A stretch of DNA of 32,349 nucleotides from Deltaproteobacteria bacterium. Its GTDB lineage: Bacteria > Desulfobacterota > Dissulfuribacteria > Dissulfuribacterales > Sh68. Both the position numbers and the translations under genes were made by a program. Where the stretch lies: contig JAJYLJ010000001.1 in assembly GCA_021787835.1 (NCBI GenBank), positions 1 to 32,349 on the forward strand. The letters are read 5' to 3'. The notes under the pieces were generated by a model. The model had not been told where the DNA came from. It ran no database searches and worked only from the letters and a program-made list of their open reading frames with translations. Shown piece by piece: positions 1-7,712 of this stretch. Position 1 is the stretch's first letter. The number at the start of each line of letters is the position of its first letter.

Positions 1-460
1 GACCGCTCGTAACCCCGAGGGACAGGGGCGGAAACCCGGCAAGGTCATTCGGAGGAGCCAGCACCTGCAGTACGGCTATATCGGTGTCGGCGTCAATATT
101 GAGAAGCCTGGCTGGCCATTTCCTGCCATCGTTAAAAGTGACCTCTATGGAATGCGTGTCGCTTATCACATGGGCGTTCGTCACTATGTGGCCCATGTAG
201 TCGATGATAAAACCGGAACCGCTCCCCTTTGGCGCAAACGGAGACAAAGACGCATCCTGATTGATGGCAAGACTCGTAATGTTGACAACACCCTTTCCAA
301 GCCTCTGGCAGAGCTGGACGATCTGCTGTTCGTCGGAAAACGCGAAGGCCGTTCCGGGCAGCATAAGCCGCCCCAGCACCTGGATGAAAAGCATGAAAAG
401 AAACACGGACCGGCCGCAGGATGAAAGCGTAATCTTTATAATATCATGACGTATATTCAT
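1..460 (-). CDS. HtrA/DegP-type trypsin-like serine protease, N-terminal part (cut by window edge)
   Basis: This reading frame starts with ATG at 460 and stays open for 153 codons to the left edge, so the C-terminal part is missing. Residues 19-40 form a hydrophobic signal peptide ending in PGTAFA, a plausible signal peptidase I site after Ala40, so the protein should be periplasmic. The next part looks like the first beta-barrel of an S1C (HtrA/DegP/DegS) protease. GSGSGF near residues 80-84 is followed by TNAHV with the catalytic His97, and by DADTDIAVL with the catalytic Asp127. The catalytic Ser (GNSGGP in the family) and any PDZ domains would lie outside the window. It begins 7 nt after the uppP stop codon, so the two genes are probably cotranscribed. 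Seen directly: the motifs and the open frame. Inferred: a role in envelope protein quality control. Confidence 0.88.
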   Translation of the reverse strand, partial: MNIRHDIIKITLSSCGRSVFLFMLFIQVLGRLMLPGTAFAFSDEQQIVQLCQRLGKGVVNITSLAINQDASLSPFAPKGSGSGFIIDYMGHIVTNAHVISDTHSIEVTFNDGRKWPARLLNIDADTDIAVLQVLAPPNDLAGFPPLSLGVTSG

Positions 461-467
461 TTTAAAT

Positions 468-1280
468 TTATCCACCAATATTTGTTGTTATAAGAACCAC
501 GGCTACCAGCAACGCAAGCGCAAGCCGGTAATATATAAAGGGATAAAATGTATGCTTGACAAGATAACGCATAAGAAACGCTATGACCAGATAGCCCGAT
601 ACAGCGGCGGCGATAAAGCCCCATACAAAATCAAGACCGGACAGGCCGCCGGTCCACGTGCGCCTTAACATCTTGAGGCCTTCATAAAGGCCTGAGCCCG
701 CGATTATCGGGGCGGACAGCAGAAAAGAAAACCTGGCCGCGGCCTGCCGCTCAAGGCCCATAAAAAGCGCCGTACTCATGGTGATCCCGCTCCTCGAGAC
801 CCCTGGCACAATGGCAAGGGCCTGTGAGACACCAATAACGAGTGCATCCTTAAACCCTATGGAAGAAAACGCGCGCATGTGACCTGCAAATCTCTCGGCC
901 AACAGGAATAACAAGGCCACACCGGCCAGGGTCGCGGTCACCAGCCAAGGGGACCTGAAGGCCGTCTCGGCATAATGTGAGAGCATCCAGCCCCCAAAGG
1001 CACCGGGTATCGTCCCGACGATCAGCAGCGCCGCAAGACGCCTTGTTGCCCTTGCCTCGGCGCTGCCGGACAGAGACCTGGCCATCGCGACCCAGTCGCA
1101 CCGGAAATAGGCAAGCACGGCCACCAATGTACCCAGATGCAAGGTCACGTCAAATACGATCGGCGTATCCGGCAAGCCGAGAAGATGTTCGGCCAATATC
1201 AGATGGCCCGAGCTTGAGACAGGCAAAAACTCCGTCGCGCCCTGGATAACACCCAAAAATAAGGCCTGGGATATGGTCAT
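468..1280 (-). CDS. uppP: Undecaprenyl-diphosphatase (BacA/UppP family)
   Basis: Integral membrane enzyme that dephosphorylates undecaprenyl diphosphate to the monophosphate, recycling the lipid carrier for peptidoglycan and O-antigen synthesis. The 270-residue length is normal for the family. Both signature segments are present: EFLPVSSSGH at residues 17-26 and PGVSRSG at 159-165, which hold the catalytic Glu/Ser and Arg residues. The rest is a series of hydrophobic helices. The ATG at 1280 is preceded by AAGGA at a suitable distance. A 160-bp gap separates it from the upstream pilin gene, and the protease gene follows 7 nt after its stop. The family is also known as a bacitracin-resistance determinant when overexpressed. 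Confidence 0.97.
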   Translation of the reverse strand: MTISQALFLGVIQGATEFLPVSSSGHLILAEHLLGLPDTPIVFDVTLHLGTLVAVLAYFRCDWVAMARSLSGSAEARATRRLAALLIVGTIPGAFGGWMLSHYAETAFRSPWLVTATLAGVALLFLLAERFAGHMRAFSSIGFKDALVIGVSQALAIVPGVSRSGITMSTALFMGLERQAAARFSFLLSAPIIAGSGLYEGLKMLRRTWTGGLSGLDFVWGFIAAAVSGYLVIAFLMRYLVKHTFYPFIYYRLALALLVAVVLITTNIGG

Positions 1281-1440
1281 GGCATCCTTCTTTCATCTAT
1301 TAGGTCGTACATACTATTTAAAACTTGCGCGAGTTATGGCAAAATTCCCGGACAAAACCCCCAAGCCCTCATGACTACGGCCTCAACGATCACCATCCGC
1401 CATATAACACAGGGTTAAACCAGCCAAAGAAAGACATGGG
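1281..1440. other. Intergenic gap between the pilin gene and uppP, no recognised element
   Basis: This 160-bp gap separates the last gene of the pilus operon from uppP. I found no convincing terminator hairpin with a T-run and no good sigma-70 promoter. On the minus strand a TTGCCA followed about 16-17 nt later by an AT-rich TAAATA stretch is a weak candidate for a uppP promoter. It is too poor to call separately. Confidence 0.4.
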
Positions 1441-2634
1441 TCAGTGGTCTCCGGGGCCGCCTCCTCCGCCGGGGCCGCCGCCGCCACCACCGCCGCCACC
1501 GCCGCTTACTGGATAAACGGTTATGGACAGGGTCTTGGATGACTGGCGCGAACGGCTGTCAGTGACAGAAAAGGTGACAGGATATGTGCCATCCTTCGTA
1601 GGCGTTCCGGATACAACACCAGTATTGGCATCCAAACTTAAGCCATGCGGCAGCGGCGAGCCTAATGACCAAATATATGGAGGCTTTCCGCCTGTGGCGC
1701 TCATGGTAGTGGTTGGATACAGTTGATCAACGGTCCCGTAAGAGAGAAATTCAGTGGTGATGACCGGCGGGTTCGGGTTAACTGTTATGGTCAAGGTCTT
1801 TGAAGTGCTTTTCGGGCTGATATCATTGTCCTGAACCTGAACTGTAAAGCTATAACTGCCGGCCTGCGCGGGGGTTCCCGAGATGCACCCGCAAGGGTCT
1901 GAAGATGAGCAAGAGGCCGCGCCGCACGTACCTGATGTCAGATTCTGCAATTGCAGACCCGGCGGCAGAGACGACCCTGGCAATAAAGACCAGGCATATG
2001 GTTTTATGCCGTCCGTGGCCCCAAGAGGCACGCCTGACGAGGAGGCGGCCGGATACGTTATCTCTTCCACGCCGGTCGGGAGGCTGTCTGTGGTTATGCT
2101 GAAGGCGTTGCACACCTGCTGTCTGAGCTGATCTATGTCATCATACATGACCACATCGTCGTAGCCTGCGTTAGGGTCTTGGGTACAGGCCACCTTCGCG
2201 CCCTCGACGCTTATATTGAAAGGGGATGCGCTTCCGGTCTGATTGCAGAGATTCTCTCCGTCGGAAAATATGATGAATGCGACCGTTGTTTTTGTCTGCA
2301 TCGATCCACTGCTTGCGTCATTTACGGTCAAATACGAAGCGGACGGCCTCTGTGTGCACAGATCCGTAACGCCGCTTATCGCGAAATATTCCAATTTTCC
2401 GCCGTAAGAGTCCGTGGCGTCTACGCCAAGCACGTCCAAGCTTGGCGGAAGGCTCTTGTGCGCCATTGCGTAGCCAAGTATTGACTCGTATGCGGTCTTG
2501 ACTGTCTCCCTGGTCTCCATCAGCTTTGATCTCTTTACAAGCGGACCGATCATGCCGGCGCCGATGCCGAGAAGCAGACCTATCAGCACAAGCACGATCG
2601 CCATTTCGACAAGAGTGAAACCTTTCCGTCTCAT
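1441..2634 (-). CDS. Type IV (MSHA-like) prepilin with two He_PIG-type Ig-like repeats and a polyglycine tail
   Basis: The N-terminus is a textbook class III prepilin signal: a short basic leader MRRKG, predicted cleavage after Gly5, then FTLVE with Phe as residue +1 and Glu at +5, and a hydrophobic helix to about residue 33. After a pilin-like region of about 180 residues come two putative Ig-fold repeats of the He_PIG type (about 190-286 and 290-374). Each carries the typical second half, ISGTPAQAGSYSFTV and VSGTPTKDGTYPVTF. The first has a Cys-rich insertion (four Cys at about 237-249). Residues 378-395 are almost all Gly with two Pro. At 397 residues it is two to three times the size of a usual major pilin. 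It ends the pilus operon and is the only pilin visible. The start is supported by AAGG 7 nt upstream. A large minor or adhesive pilin is as plausible as a structural pilin. Confidence 0.9.
   Translation of the reverse strand: MRRKGFTLVEMAIVLVLIGLLLGIGAGMIGPLVKRSKLMETRETVKTAYESILGYAMAHKSLPPSLDVLGVDATDSYGGKLEYFAISGVTDLCTQRPSASYLTVNDASSGSMQTKTTVAFIIFSDGENLCNQTGSASPFNISVEGAKVACTQDPNAGYDDVVMYDDIDQLRQQVCNAFSITTDSLPTGVEEITYPAASSSGVPLGATDGIKPYAWSLLPGSSLPPGLQLQNLTSGTCGAASCSSSDPCGCISGTPAQAGSYSFTVQVQDNDISPKSTSKTLTITVNPNPPVITTEFLSYGTVDQLYPTTTMSATGGKPPYIWSLGSPLPHGLSLDANTGVVSGTPTKDGTYPVTFSVTDSRSRQSSKTLSITVYPVSGGGGGGGGGGPGGGGGPGDH
1450..1503 (-). repeat. Low-complexity GGN repeat encoding the polyglycine tail of the pilin
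   Basis: The stretch encodes ten Gly codons, Pro, five Gly, Pro and Gly. On the plus strand it reads as a run of CCG/CCA/CCT triplets. Such G-rich triplet tracts are prone to slippage, which would change tail length or frame. The tail is only two residues from the stop codon. Confidence 0.85.
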
Positions 2635-2682
2635 ACAGGCACCTTCCTTGTAAAAGTCAACGGCAAACCTCTTTGACGCCCG

Positions 2683-3621
2683 TCAACGCATCTGATCCAA
2701 CCGTTCAAGCGCAAGCCCCAGATTGAATTTAATGTCTTCATCTTCAGGCGCCTTCTTAAGGGCCTCTTTCAATACATCGGCGGCCTCCTGTGGTCTTCCG
2801 ACGGCAAGAAGCGCAGCCCCTAGATTATTGGCCACCCGCACATCCCCGGTCTTGAGCCAAACGGCCCTGTAAATGACGGCGGCCTCCTCAAAGTCGCCTG
2901 ATCTCCTGAGGTCTTCGGCCCGCTGAAGGTCCCGTTCCGTGGATATGAAAGATCCAATACCGCCAGACACAACTTCTGACCGGCCGGCGTCTTTAAGCGC
3001 GCCACCCTTAGCGGACCCGGCCTCTCTAACGGTCACGGTCTTTTTCTTATCCTGCGCTGTTGCATCATATCCTTTATTACGTTCTTTGCTACCCGCCCCG
3101 CCCTCCTTAACCAGCCCCGGCGGACTTACCGGCGCGGCGTCAACCTTATGCCTTGCGGCGGAGGATGGATGCAAACCCACGGGCCCGCCTTCCTTGCCGG
3201 GAGCGCCGGCCCCGGCGGTCTTTGCAATGGACACGATGGAGGCGTTGATAGCGCTCCGTCTGGTCACGGCCAAGGTATCGGACGGCCCTGCGGCTGCATT
3301 TTCTTTCCCTGGCGCAGGATTAGGTGCCGGAACGGGCTTTTGCAAGACATGGGCGGGCGCGGCCTTATCCAGCCTTGCAAAATCAGTCCTGGCCTGCGAT
3401 ACGGCCTTTACCGCCTTATATCTCCAAGAACCCAGTGTCAAAACGAAGAAAGAGCCAAAAACAACAAAAAAAGCCGCTACAATGGCCGGCAAGACCCAGG
3501 GGCGCCAGCCGCCCGGCGGCCATTTTCTTTCCCCGCGCCTTTCTGTCGCATAATCGACCGGGCTTCTGACCGGCGGCTGGCGCCCATCCAATTCCTTCAG
3601 CGCATCAAAGAGCTTACTCAT
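2683..3621 (-). CDS. mshN: Inner-membrane TPR protein, MshN-like pilus biogenesis component
   Basis: A cytoplasmic N-terminus opening with MSKLFDALKELDGR is followed by one transmembrane helix at about residues 43-64. A long Ala/Gly/Lys/Pro-rich, probably disordered linker comes next, then tetratricopeptide repeats over roughly the last 80 residues (about 232-312), with GDFEEAAVIYRAVW and GRPQEAADVLKEALK as helices. This architecture and the position next to the secretin match MshN of the MSHA pilus system. I chose the ATG at 3621, which overlaps the secretin stop codon as TGATG; a TTG one codon upstream is also possible. TPR proteins in these systems are thought to bridge the inner-membrane platform and the secretin. 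The exact role is not settled, and the linker is not conserved enough to recognise. Confidence 0.75.
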   Translation of the reverse strand: MSKLFDALKELDGRQPPVRSPVDYATERRGERKWPPGGWRPWVLPAIVAAFFVVFGSFFVLTLGSWRYKAVKAVSQARTDFARLDKAAPAHVLQKPVPAPNPAPGKENAAAGPSDTLAVTRRSAINASIVSIAKTAGAGAPGKEGGPVGLHPSSAARHKVDAAPVSPPGLVKEGGAGSKERNKGYDATAQDKKKTVTVREAGSAKGGALKDAGRSEVVSGGIGSFISTERDLQRAEDLRRSGDFEEAAVIYRAVWLKTGDVRVANNLGAALLAVGRPQEAADVLKEALKKAPEDEDIKFNLGLALERLDQMR

Positions 3622-5231
3622 CAAATGACCCGCACACGCATAAGGATCACAAGTTCGGCCCTGTCACCCTTCTTGACATTATACTTGAATGCAGGCCCTA
3701 TCAGAGGCAACCTGTCAAGGAACGGAAGGCTCGTGGTGGTGTTCTCTTTGGTATCCTGGATGAGTCCGCCCAGTATGGCCATGTCTCCAGACTTGACCCT
3801 GAGCACGGTCGACTCCTCGCTCAGATTCACCTTGGGGAAGGTGTAACGGTTGCCGCCTGTAAACTCCCGCTCCTCAAGGGAGACCAGGTCTGTCTTTATC
3901 GGGACTATGTGGATCGTCACAAAACCGTCACCTTCTATGACCGGAGTCACACCAAGGAGCACGCCGTCAAAAATGGAGCCTATCTCGGCCGTGGTAGTGG
4001 AGGTGGTTATTCCGCCGGTCCCCCCTGATGTCAGATTCTGCTGAAGGCTCTTTAAATATGACACGGATTGGCCAACACTTATCATGGCCGACTGGCCGTT
4101 CATCACCTTAAGCCTCGGGTTTGAAAGGGTTTTGACCTGCCCGTATTGCTTAAGGGCGTGAAGCACCGTTGTTACGTCGTAATAACGCTGGGACAGGTGT
4201 ATGCCGTAAAAAGAGCCGGTGTCTTGAATCGTGTTCGTTATGGCGAGGCTTGCACCCGCAGGATTTATGGCGCTTCTGCTCAAGGTCGCCTCGAGATTGC
4301 GCCAATCGACGCCAAGCTCATGATCAGATGTAAGCTTCACCTCCAGAAGGGTTGCATCTATCAATACCTGGCGTCTGTATTTCGAGCGCAGGGTCTTTAA
4401 ATAGGCGCCTATCTCGTCCACAATCCTTGGACGGGCACGCACCAACAGGGTACCCGTCTGCCTGTTGAGAAAAAAAGACCCGTTCTTGCCTATCCTGTCC
4501 TTAATCGAATCTTCAAGCTGTTTATAGATATCCGTAACCGTATCAGAGGCCTGGCCGCTGACCTGAAAACTGCCTGTAAGCGGCGCGCTGCCGCTTAAAC
4601 CGCCGCTTCCCGAACCACCTCCTCCGCCGCCGGCGCCTGAACCGGCGGAAGAAGCGCCGCCGCCTGAAGAAACGCCGGAGGAACTGCTCACAGAGCTGAC
4701 GCCGCCCAAAACGTCCCCGCCAACATTAAAATTTGACTGGCGCACAGAGCCAAGAAAATCAAGATCAAAGACCTTTTGCGCCATCGCATTCACGTATATA
4801 GTGCCGTCTGACTCATGCCACGATATATCAAGCGCCTGGCATACGGAATCAAGCACATCCCTGACCGGCCTTTCATGGTATTCGGCGGTGAGGGATCTGG
4901 CGCCGCCAAGCGCGGCATCAACCCCCGGGTCGATGACAAGATTGAGCCCTGCCGCAAGGGCGAGGGACTGCAATATATTCTTGTAATCCTCTCCGGCGAA
5001 TGACAGGCTTACCAGTTGCGTATCGACCGGAGAAAGCGATTTGAATCTGGGTTTCTGGTCATCCGCCAGCGGACCTTTTGCCCCGGCGGAGTCAATGCCG
5101 GGCATGGCCATAATGTCGGCCCGGGGTTGAACCGGCACCGCATTTATATCAGACCTGAGCGCGCAGCCGCAAAGCAAAATAGAGGCGGCGCAAGCAAGAA
5201 ATATTCTATGTACCTGGCATGTCTTCCGCAT
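3621..5231 (-). CDS. mshL: Outer-membrane secretin of the MSHA pilus system (MshL/PilQ/GspD family)
   Basis: This should form the gated outer-membrane channel of the pilus or secretion machine. The N-terminus is a lipoprotein-like signal with Cys21-Gly-Cys23. Residues 73-147 form a secretin/TonB short N-terminal domain (LSFAGEDYKNILQSL...), followed by a Gly/Ser-rich linker at about 177-216. An N1-type segment (about 235-285) with TGTLLVRARPRIVDEI comes next, and then the secretin core to residue 536. The core holds GLIQDTKENTTTSLPFLDRL and ends in ELVILMRVRVI, typical of secretins. Length 536 fits MshL. The ATG at 5231 overlaps the upstream gene's stop by one base, so translation is probably coupled. 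The long Gly/Ser linker is unusual and lies where GspD/PilQ proteins have additional N-domains. Confidence 0.93.
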   Translation of the reverse strand: MRKTCQVHRIFLACAASILLCGCALRSDINAVPVQPRADIMAMPGIDSAGAKGPLADDQKPRFKSLSPVDTQLVSLSFAGEDYKNILQSLALAAGLNLVIDPGVDAALGGARSLTAEYHERPVRDVLDSVCQALDISWHESDGTIYVNAMAQKVFDLDFLGSVRQSNFNVGGDVLGGVSSVSSSSGVSSGGGASSAGSGAGGGGGGSGSGGLSGSAPLTGSFQVSGQASDTVTDIYKQLEDSIKDRIGKNGSFFLNRQTGTLLVRARPRIVDEIGAYLKTLRSKYRRQVLIDATLLEVKLTSDHELGVDWRNLEATLSRSAINPAGASLAITNTIQDTGSFYGIHLSQRYYDVTTVLHALKQYGQVKTLSNPRLKVMNGQSAMISVGQSVSYLKSLQQNLTSGGTGGITTSTTTAEIGSIFDGVLLGVTPVIEGDGFVTIHIVPIKTDLVSLEEREFTGGNRYTFPKVNLSEESTVLRVKSGDMAILGGLIQDTKENTTTSLPFLDRLPLIGPAFKYNVKKGDRAELVILMRVRVI

Positions 5232-5749
5232 CAGGTCTCTCCACTGTTTTCCGCAGCACCTTCTGGCTTTAAGATAATGTCTTCCTTCTGACCAGGCCTG
5301 AGAAGGCCCTCGCCAGCGTCTGTCTTGATCAGGGCGCCGGCTTCGTCTATTTTTCTGACGACAAAACCATGGCCCCCGGCCCCTTCTTTAAAGAGCTTCC
5401 CGTTTATCCTGCAATAACGTCCAGCGCTTGCGACCACAACCAGACTGAGGGAAAGCTCCTTCAGGACAGGCGGCGGGACGACCTTTTCAGCGGTCTTTTT
5501 GATGCGCCCGAATGGGTCGTTGGCGCCGCCCGCGGATTCGCCGTACGACAGAGACGGCGGCGCGCCTTTGTATTTTTCATCCAATGCCGTCAAGTTGAGC
5601 GTAAAAGGCGCTGTCTTTCCTGGCAAGAAGGACAGGCAGCCGCTGGACAGGCGCCCAAGCCATACGGCGGATATGCTGGCTACAAGCAGACACAAAACGG
5701 GCAACGACACCAATACCCAATCCCTTTGTTTCATGAATTGCGCAGGCAT
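5231..5749 (-). CDS. mshK: Small inner-membrane pilus protein, MshK / PilP-GspC-like
   Basis: A 172-residue protein with one N-terminal transmembrane helix (about residues 12-31) and a periplasmic region. Its last 80 residues (LSLVVVASAGRYCRINGKLF ... LLRPGQKEDIILKP) resemble the small beta domain of MshK, PilP and GspC proteins. These link the inner-membrane platform to the secretin. Its position directly upstream of the secretin gene supports that role. The ATG at 5749 has a good GGAGGGG ribosome site 8 nt upstream inside the previous gene, giving a 19-nt overlap. A second in-frame ATG at 5734 makes an ATGA overlap but has no ribosome site. Sequence similarity in this family is low, so the assignment rests on architecture and gene order. 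Confidence 0.7.
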   Translation of the reverse strand: MPAQFMKQRDWVLVSLPVLCLLVASISAVWLGRLSSGCLSFLPGKTAPFTLNLTALDEKYKGAPPSLSYGESAGGANDPFGRIKKTAEKVVPPPVLKELSLSLVVVASAGRYCRINGKLFKEGAGGHGFVVRKIDEAGALIKTDAGEGLLRPGQKEDIILKPEGAAENSGET

Positions 5750-6225
5750 AGAAAATACCCCTCCACATGGAATACGAGCCCTTCATTAGACCTCTGTGAA
5801 GCAGCGCCACCCCCCTCCGGGTTTGGCCGCAAACCGCCCGCCTCCTGCTTATCTTGTCCGGAATGGGCGGCGGAAAAAGACTCAAGGGCGAATATCCTGT
5901 CCCCAAGATAAAGATTATAGAGCCTTTGAATAAGCTCTTCAAAGCTTATATTCAACCATTTCATGTCGGCCCTCTCCCAAACAAGATGACTGGCGGCGGC
6001 CCGCTTACCAGGCATATATCTGGCCTTAAGGGTCTGAAACAGGCGGATATTGGCCTCGGATATATTTAATACGGCCGCTTCGCTGTCAAGGGCAGAGGAT
6101 GCCAGCCTCAAGCCTTGCCCTTCATATAAAGCATTGGTCAGAAACCATAGGCTTGCGGCAAAAAACATGACCGCCGCAAGCTCCAATGCTAGCTCCTTGT
6201 AAGACGGCACCGGAACGCCATGCAT
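5731..6225 (-). CDS. mshJ: Inner-membrane pilus assembly protein, MshJ / PilO-like
   Basis: A 164-residue protein with one transmembrane helix near the N-terminus (LALELAAVMFFAASLWFLTN) and a periplasmic region carrying amphipathic helical segments, the plan of PilO, GspM and MshJ proteins. It lies between the PilM/PilN-like gene and the PilP-like gene, where PilO or MshJ is expected. I took the ATG at 6225, which overlaps the stop of the upstream gene as TGATG. An in-frame TTG at 6258 would add 11 residues but lacks a ribosome site. Function is inferred: it should pair with the PilN-like part of MshI to form the inner-membrane alignment complex. Confidence 0.65.
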   Translation of the reverse strand: MHGVPVPSYKELALELAAVMFFAASLWFLTNALYEGQGLRLASSALDSEAAVLNISEANIRLFQTLKARYMPGKRAAASHLVWERADMKWLNISFEELIQRLYNLYLGDRIFALESFSAAHSGQDKQEAGGLRPNPEGGGAASQRSNEGLVFHVEGYFLCLRNS

Positions 6226-7712
6226 CACGAGCGCCCATCCTTTACGGAAAGACGGCAAGACAAACGGCCTTGCCCGGATTTCTCGTCATAATCGAGTTTT
6301 ACATCCCGCATAATGAAACGCCTGCACAGCGCGGCGGCGGCCTCCTCAAGCCTCTGCCTGGACTGCGCGTAGCCCCCTGTTGTAACGAGCTCCAAAGACA
6401 AATCAAAAGGCCGGTCCAAAAGCTCTTCAGGGATAGGCCTTGACGATGCTCCCGTCCCTTCGGACCCCATGGCTTGCGGCTGCTGGCCGGATGGCCCGCC
6501 ATTGTTCTGCGCCATGGGACCGCCTGCGGCGGGAGCGGGATGGGTATTTTGCACATGCCTGTCGGCCTCAAGACTTGAAATGCTCACGCCGTCCGGCAGG
6601 GATCTTGAAACGGCCAAAAGCATAGAATCAAGCCTGGGCTGGCTCCTGTATCTTGACCAAAGGCCGGCAAGCCTCTCGACCGCCTCTTTTTCCTGACCGT
6701 CTGGAAGCATTTTCTGCAAACGCCCCCTCTGCACAGTTATGGCCCTGCCGCGCGCGGTTACATAGGCCTCCAGCGGCATATTTTCATTCTTGATATATGC
6801 CCCGACGCCGAAAAGCACCACGGCTCCAGCCATGGCAGCCATGGCCATCCACCGCGATATATCCTGAATGCGCCACGAAAGCCGCCAGGAAGCCGGAACA
6901 AAATCAAAGGCCCTGTCTACAAAATAAGACCCGAAAAGCGCTGGATATCTCGCGGCCAAGGACGGGTCATCCATGTCGAAAAATGCGCTCCATTCAGGCA
7001 GCCAAAGCCTGTAACCACCGACCATCTCAGGGCAGACGCCTGCGTTTGGACCAATGGCGGTTATGGTTTTAACATCAACATGGTGGATGCGGCGTACGGC
7101 CTGCAACACTATCTCGAACGTGTGCGCGAGCATCGGCTCTTCGAGCCGTCCGTTCGTATCAAACGGCACAAATTGCATATAAAGAGGCGCTCCCCCTTGC
7201 CCGACGATTATCAAAAGGATGTCCTGGAAAAAACATGCGGCAAGCACCGGCTCCGGCGTAAGTACACCCATCAGCCCGCTGATGGCGGCTGGCGCGGGAG
7301 AAATGGACACCGTCCTGACACCTTGCCCAAGGCCCATCATAATAAAGGGGTCGATCTCTTCTTGCGGCATACATATAATAGAATAAAGCGTCCGCCCGTC
7401 GCGCTCGGCGGTAGGCCTCATGCAATAGCTGAAACCAGACGCTCCGTCCCGCAAAAGACCGCTTTGCCTCATACGCTCGGTTATCTGGAGTCTCAAAATC
7501 TCACGCCCGGTCTTGGGGAATTCCTCGTTGAGCAGATACATCTTGCGGGAAAAAACCGCCAGCCGCACGTTGCCCTTTTTTACAGGAGTGGCGCCCCTTG
7601 TCTCTTCAACACCCCCGAATACCGGCCTATCCCCCGCCTTAAGCACCGGGACGCGCAGCCATGTATCATTTTTATCCCAGGGCTCGGCCAGCCAAAGACC
7701 TATCCGCTTCAT
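6225..7712 (-). CDS. mshI: PilM-PilN-like inner-membrane pilus protein (MshI)
   Basis: A 495-residue protein with a cytoplasmic N-terminal half (about 1-285) in the position of PilM/GspL. It has one transmembrane helix at about 287-307 (MAMAAMAGAVVLFGVGAYI) and a periplasmic C-terminal part with a PilN-like coiled region (ARGRAITVQRGRLQKML) and a ferredoxin-like end. A Gln/Gly/Pro-rich insertion lies near residues 410-440. The fused PilM-PilN plan is that of MshI. The frame is open for 30 codons further upstream, but the ATG at 7712 overlaps the stop of the ATPase gene as ATGA. The extra sequence lies inside that gene and lacks support, so I use 7712. In the machine this protein should connect the cytoplasmic ATPase to the PilO/PilP-like periplasmic proteins. 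Confidence 0.78.
   Translation of the reverse strand: MKRIGLWLAEPWDKNDTWLRVPVLKAGDRPVFGGVEETRGATPVKKGNVRLAVFSRKMYLLNEEFPKTGREILRLQITERMRQSGLLRDGASGFSYCMRPTAERDGRTLYSIICMPQEEIDPFIMMGLGQGVRTVSISPAPAAISGLMGVLTPEPVLAACFFQDILLIIVGQGGAPLYMQFVPFDTNGRLEEPMLAHTFEIVLQAVRRIHHVDVKTITAIGPNAGVCPEMVGGYRLWLPEWSAFFDMDDPSLAARYPALFGSYFVDRAFDFVPASWRLSWRIQDISRWMAMAAMAGAVVLFGVGAYIKNENMPLEAYVTARGRAITVQRGRLQKMLPDGQEKEAVERLAGLWSRYRSQPRLDSMLLAVSRSLPDGVSISSLEADRHVQNTHPAPAAGGPMAQNNGGPSGQQPQAMGSEGTGASSRPIPEELLDRPFDLSLELVTTGGYAQSRQRLEEAAAALCRRFIMRDVKLDYDEKSGQGRLSCRLSVKDGRS

Noticed and set aside
2939-3553. Long plus-strand open frame (204 codons) opposite the MshN-like gene
   Set aside because: It is antisense to a gene with a recognisable TPR region and transmembrane helix. 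Its composition is the Pro/Ala/Ser-rich product expected from the complement of a GC-rich frame, and it shows no family motif.
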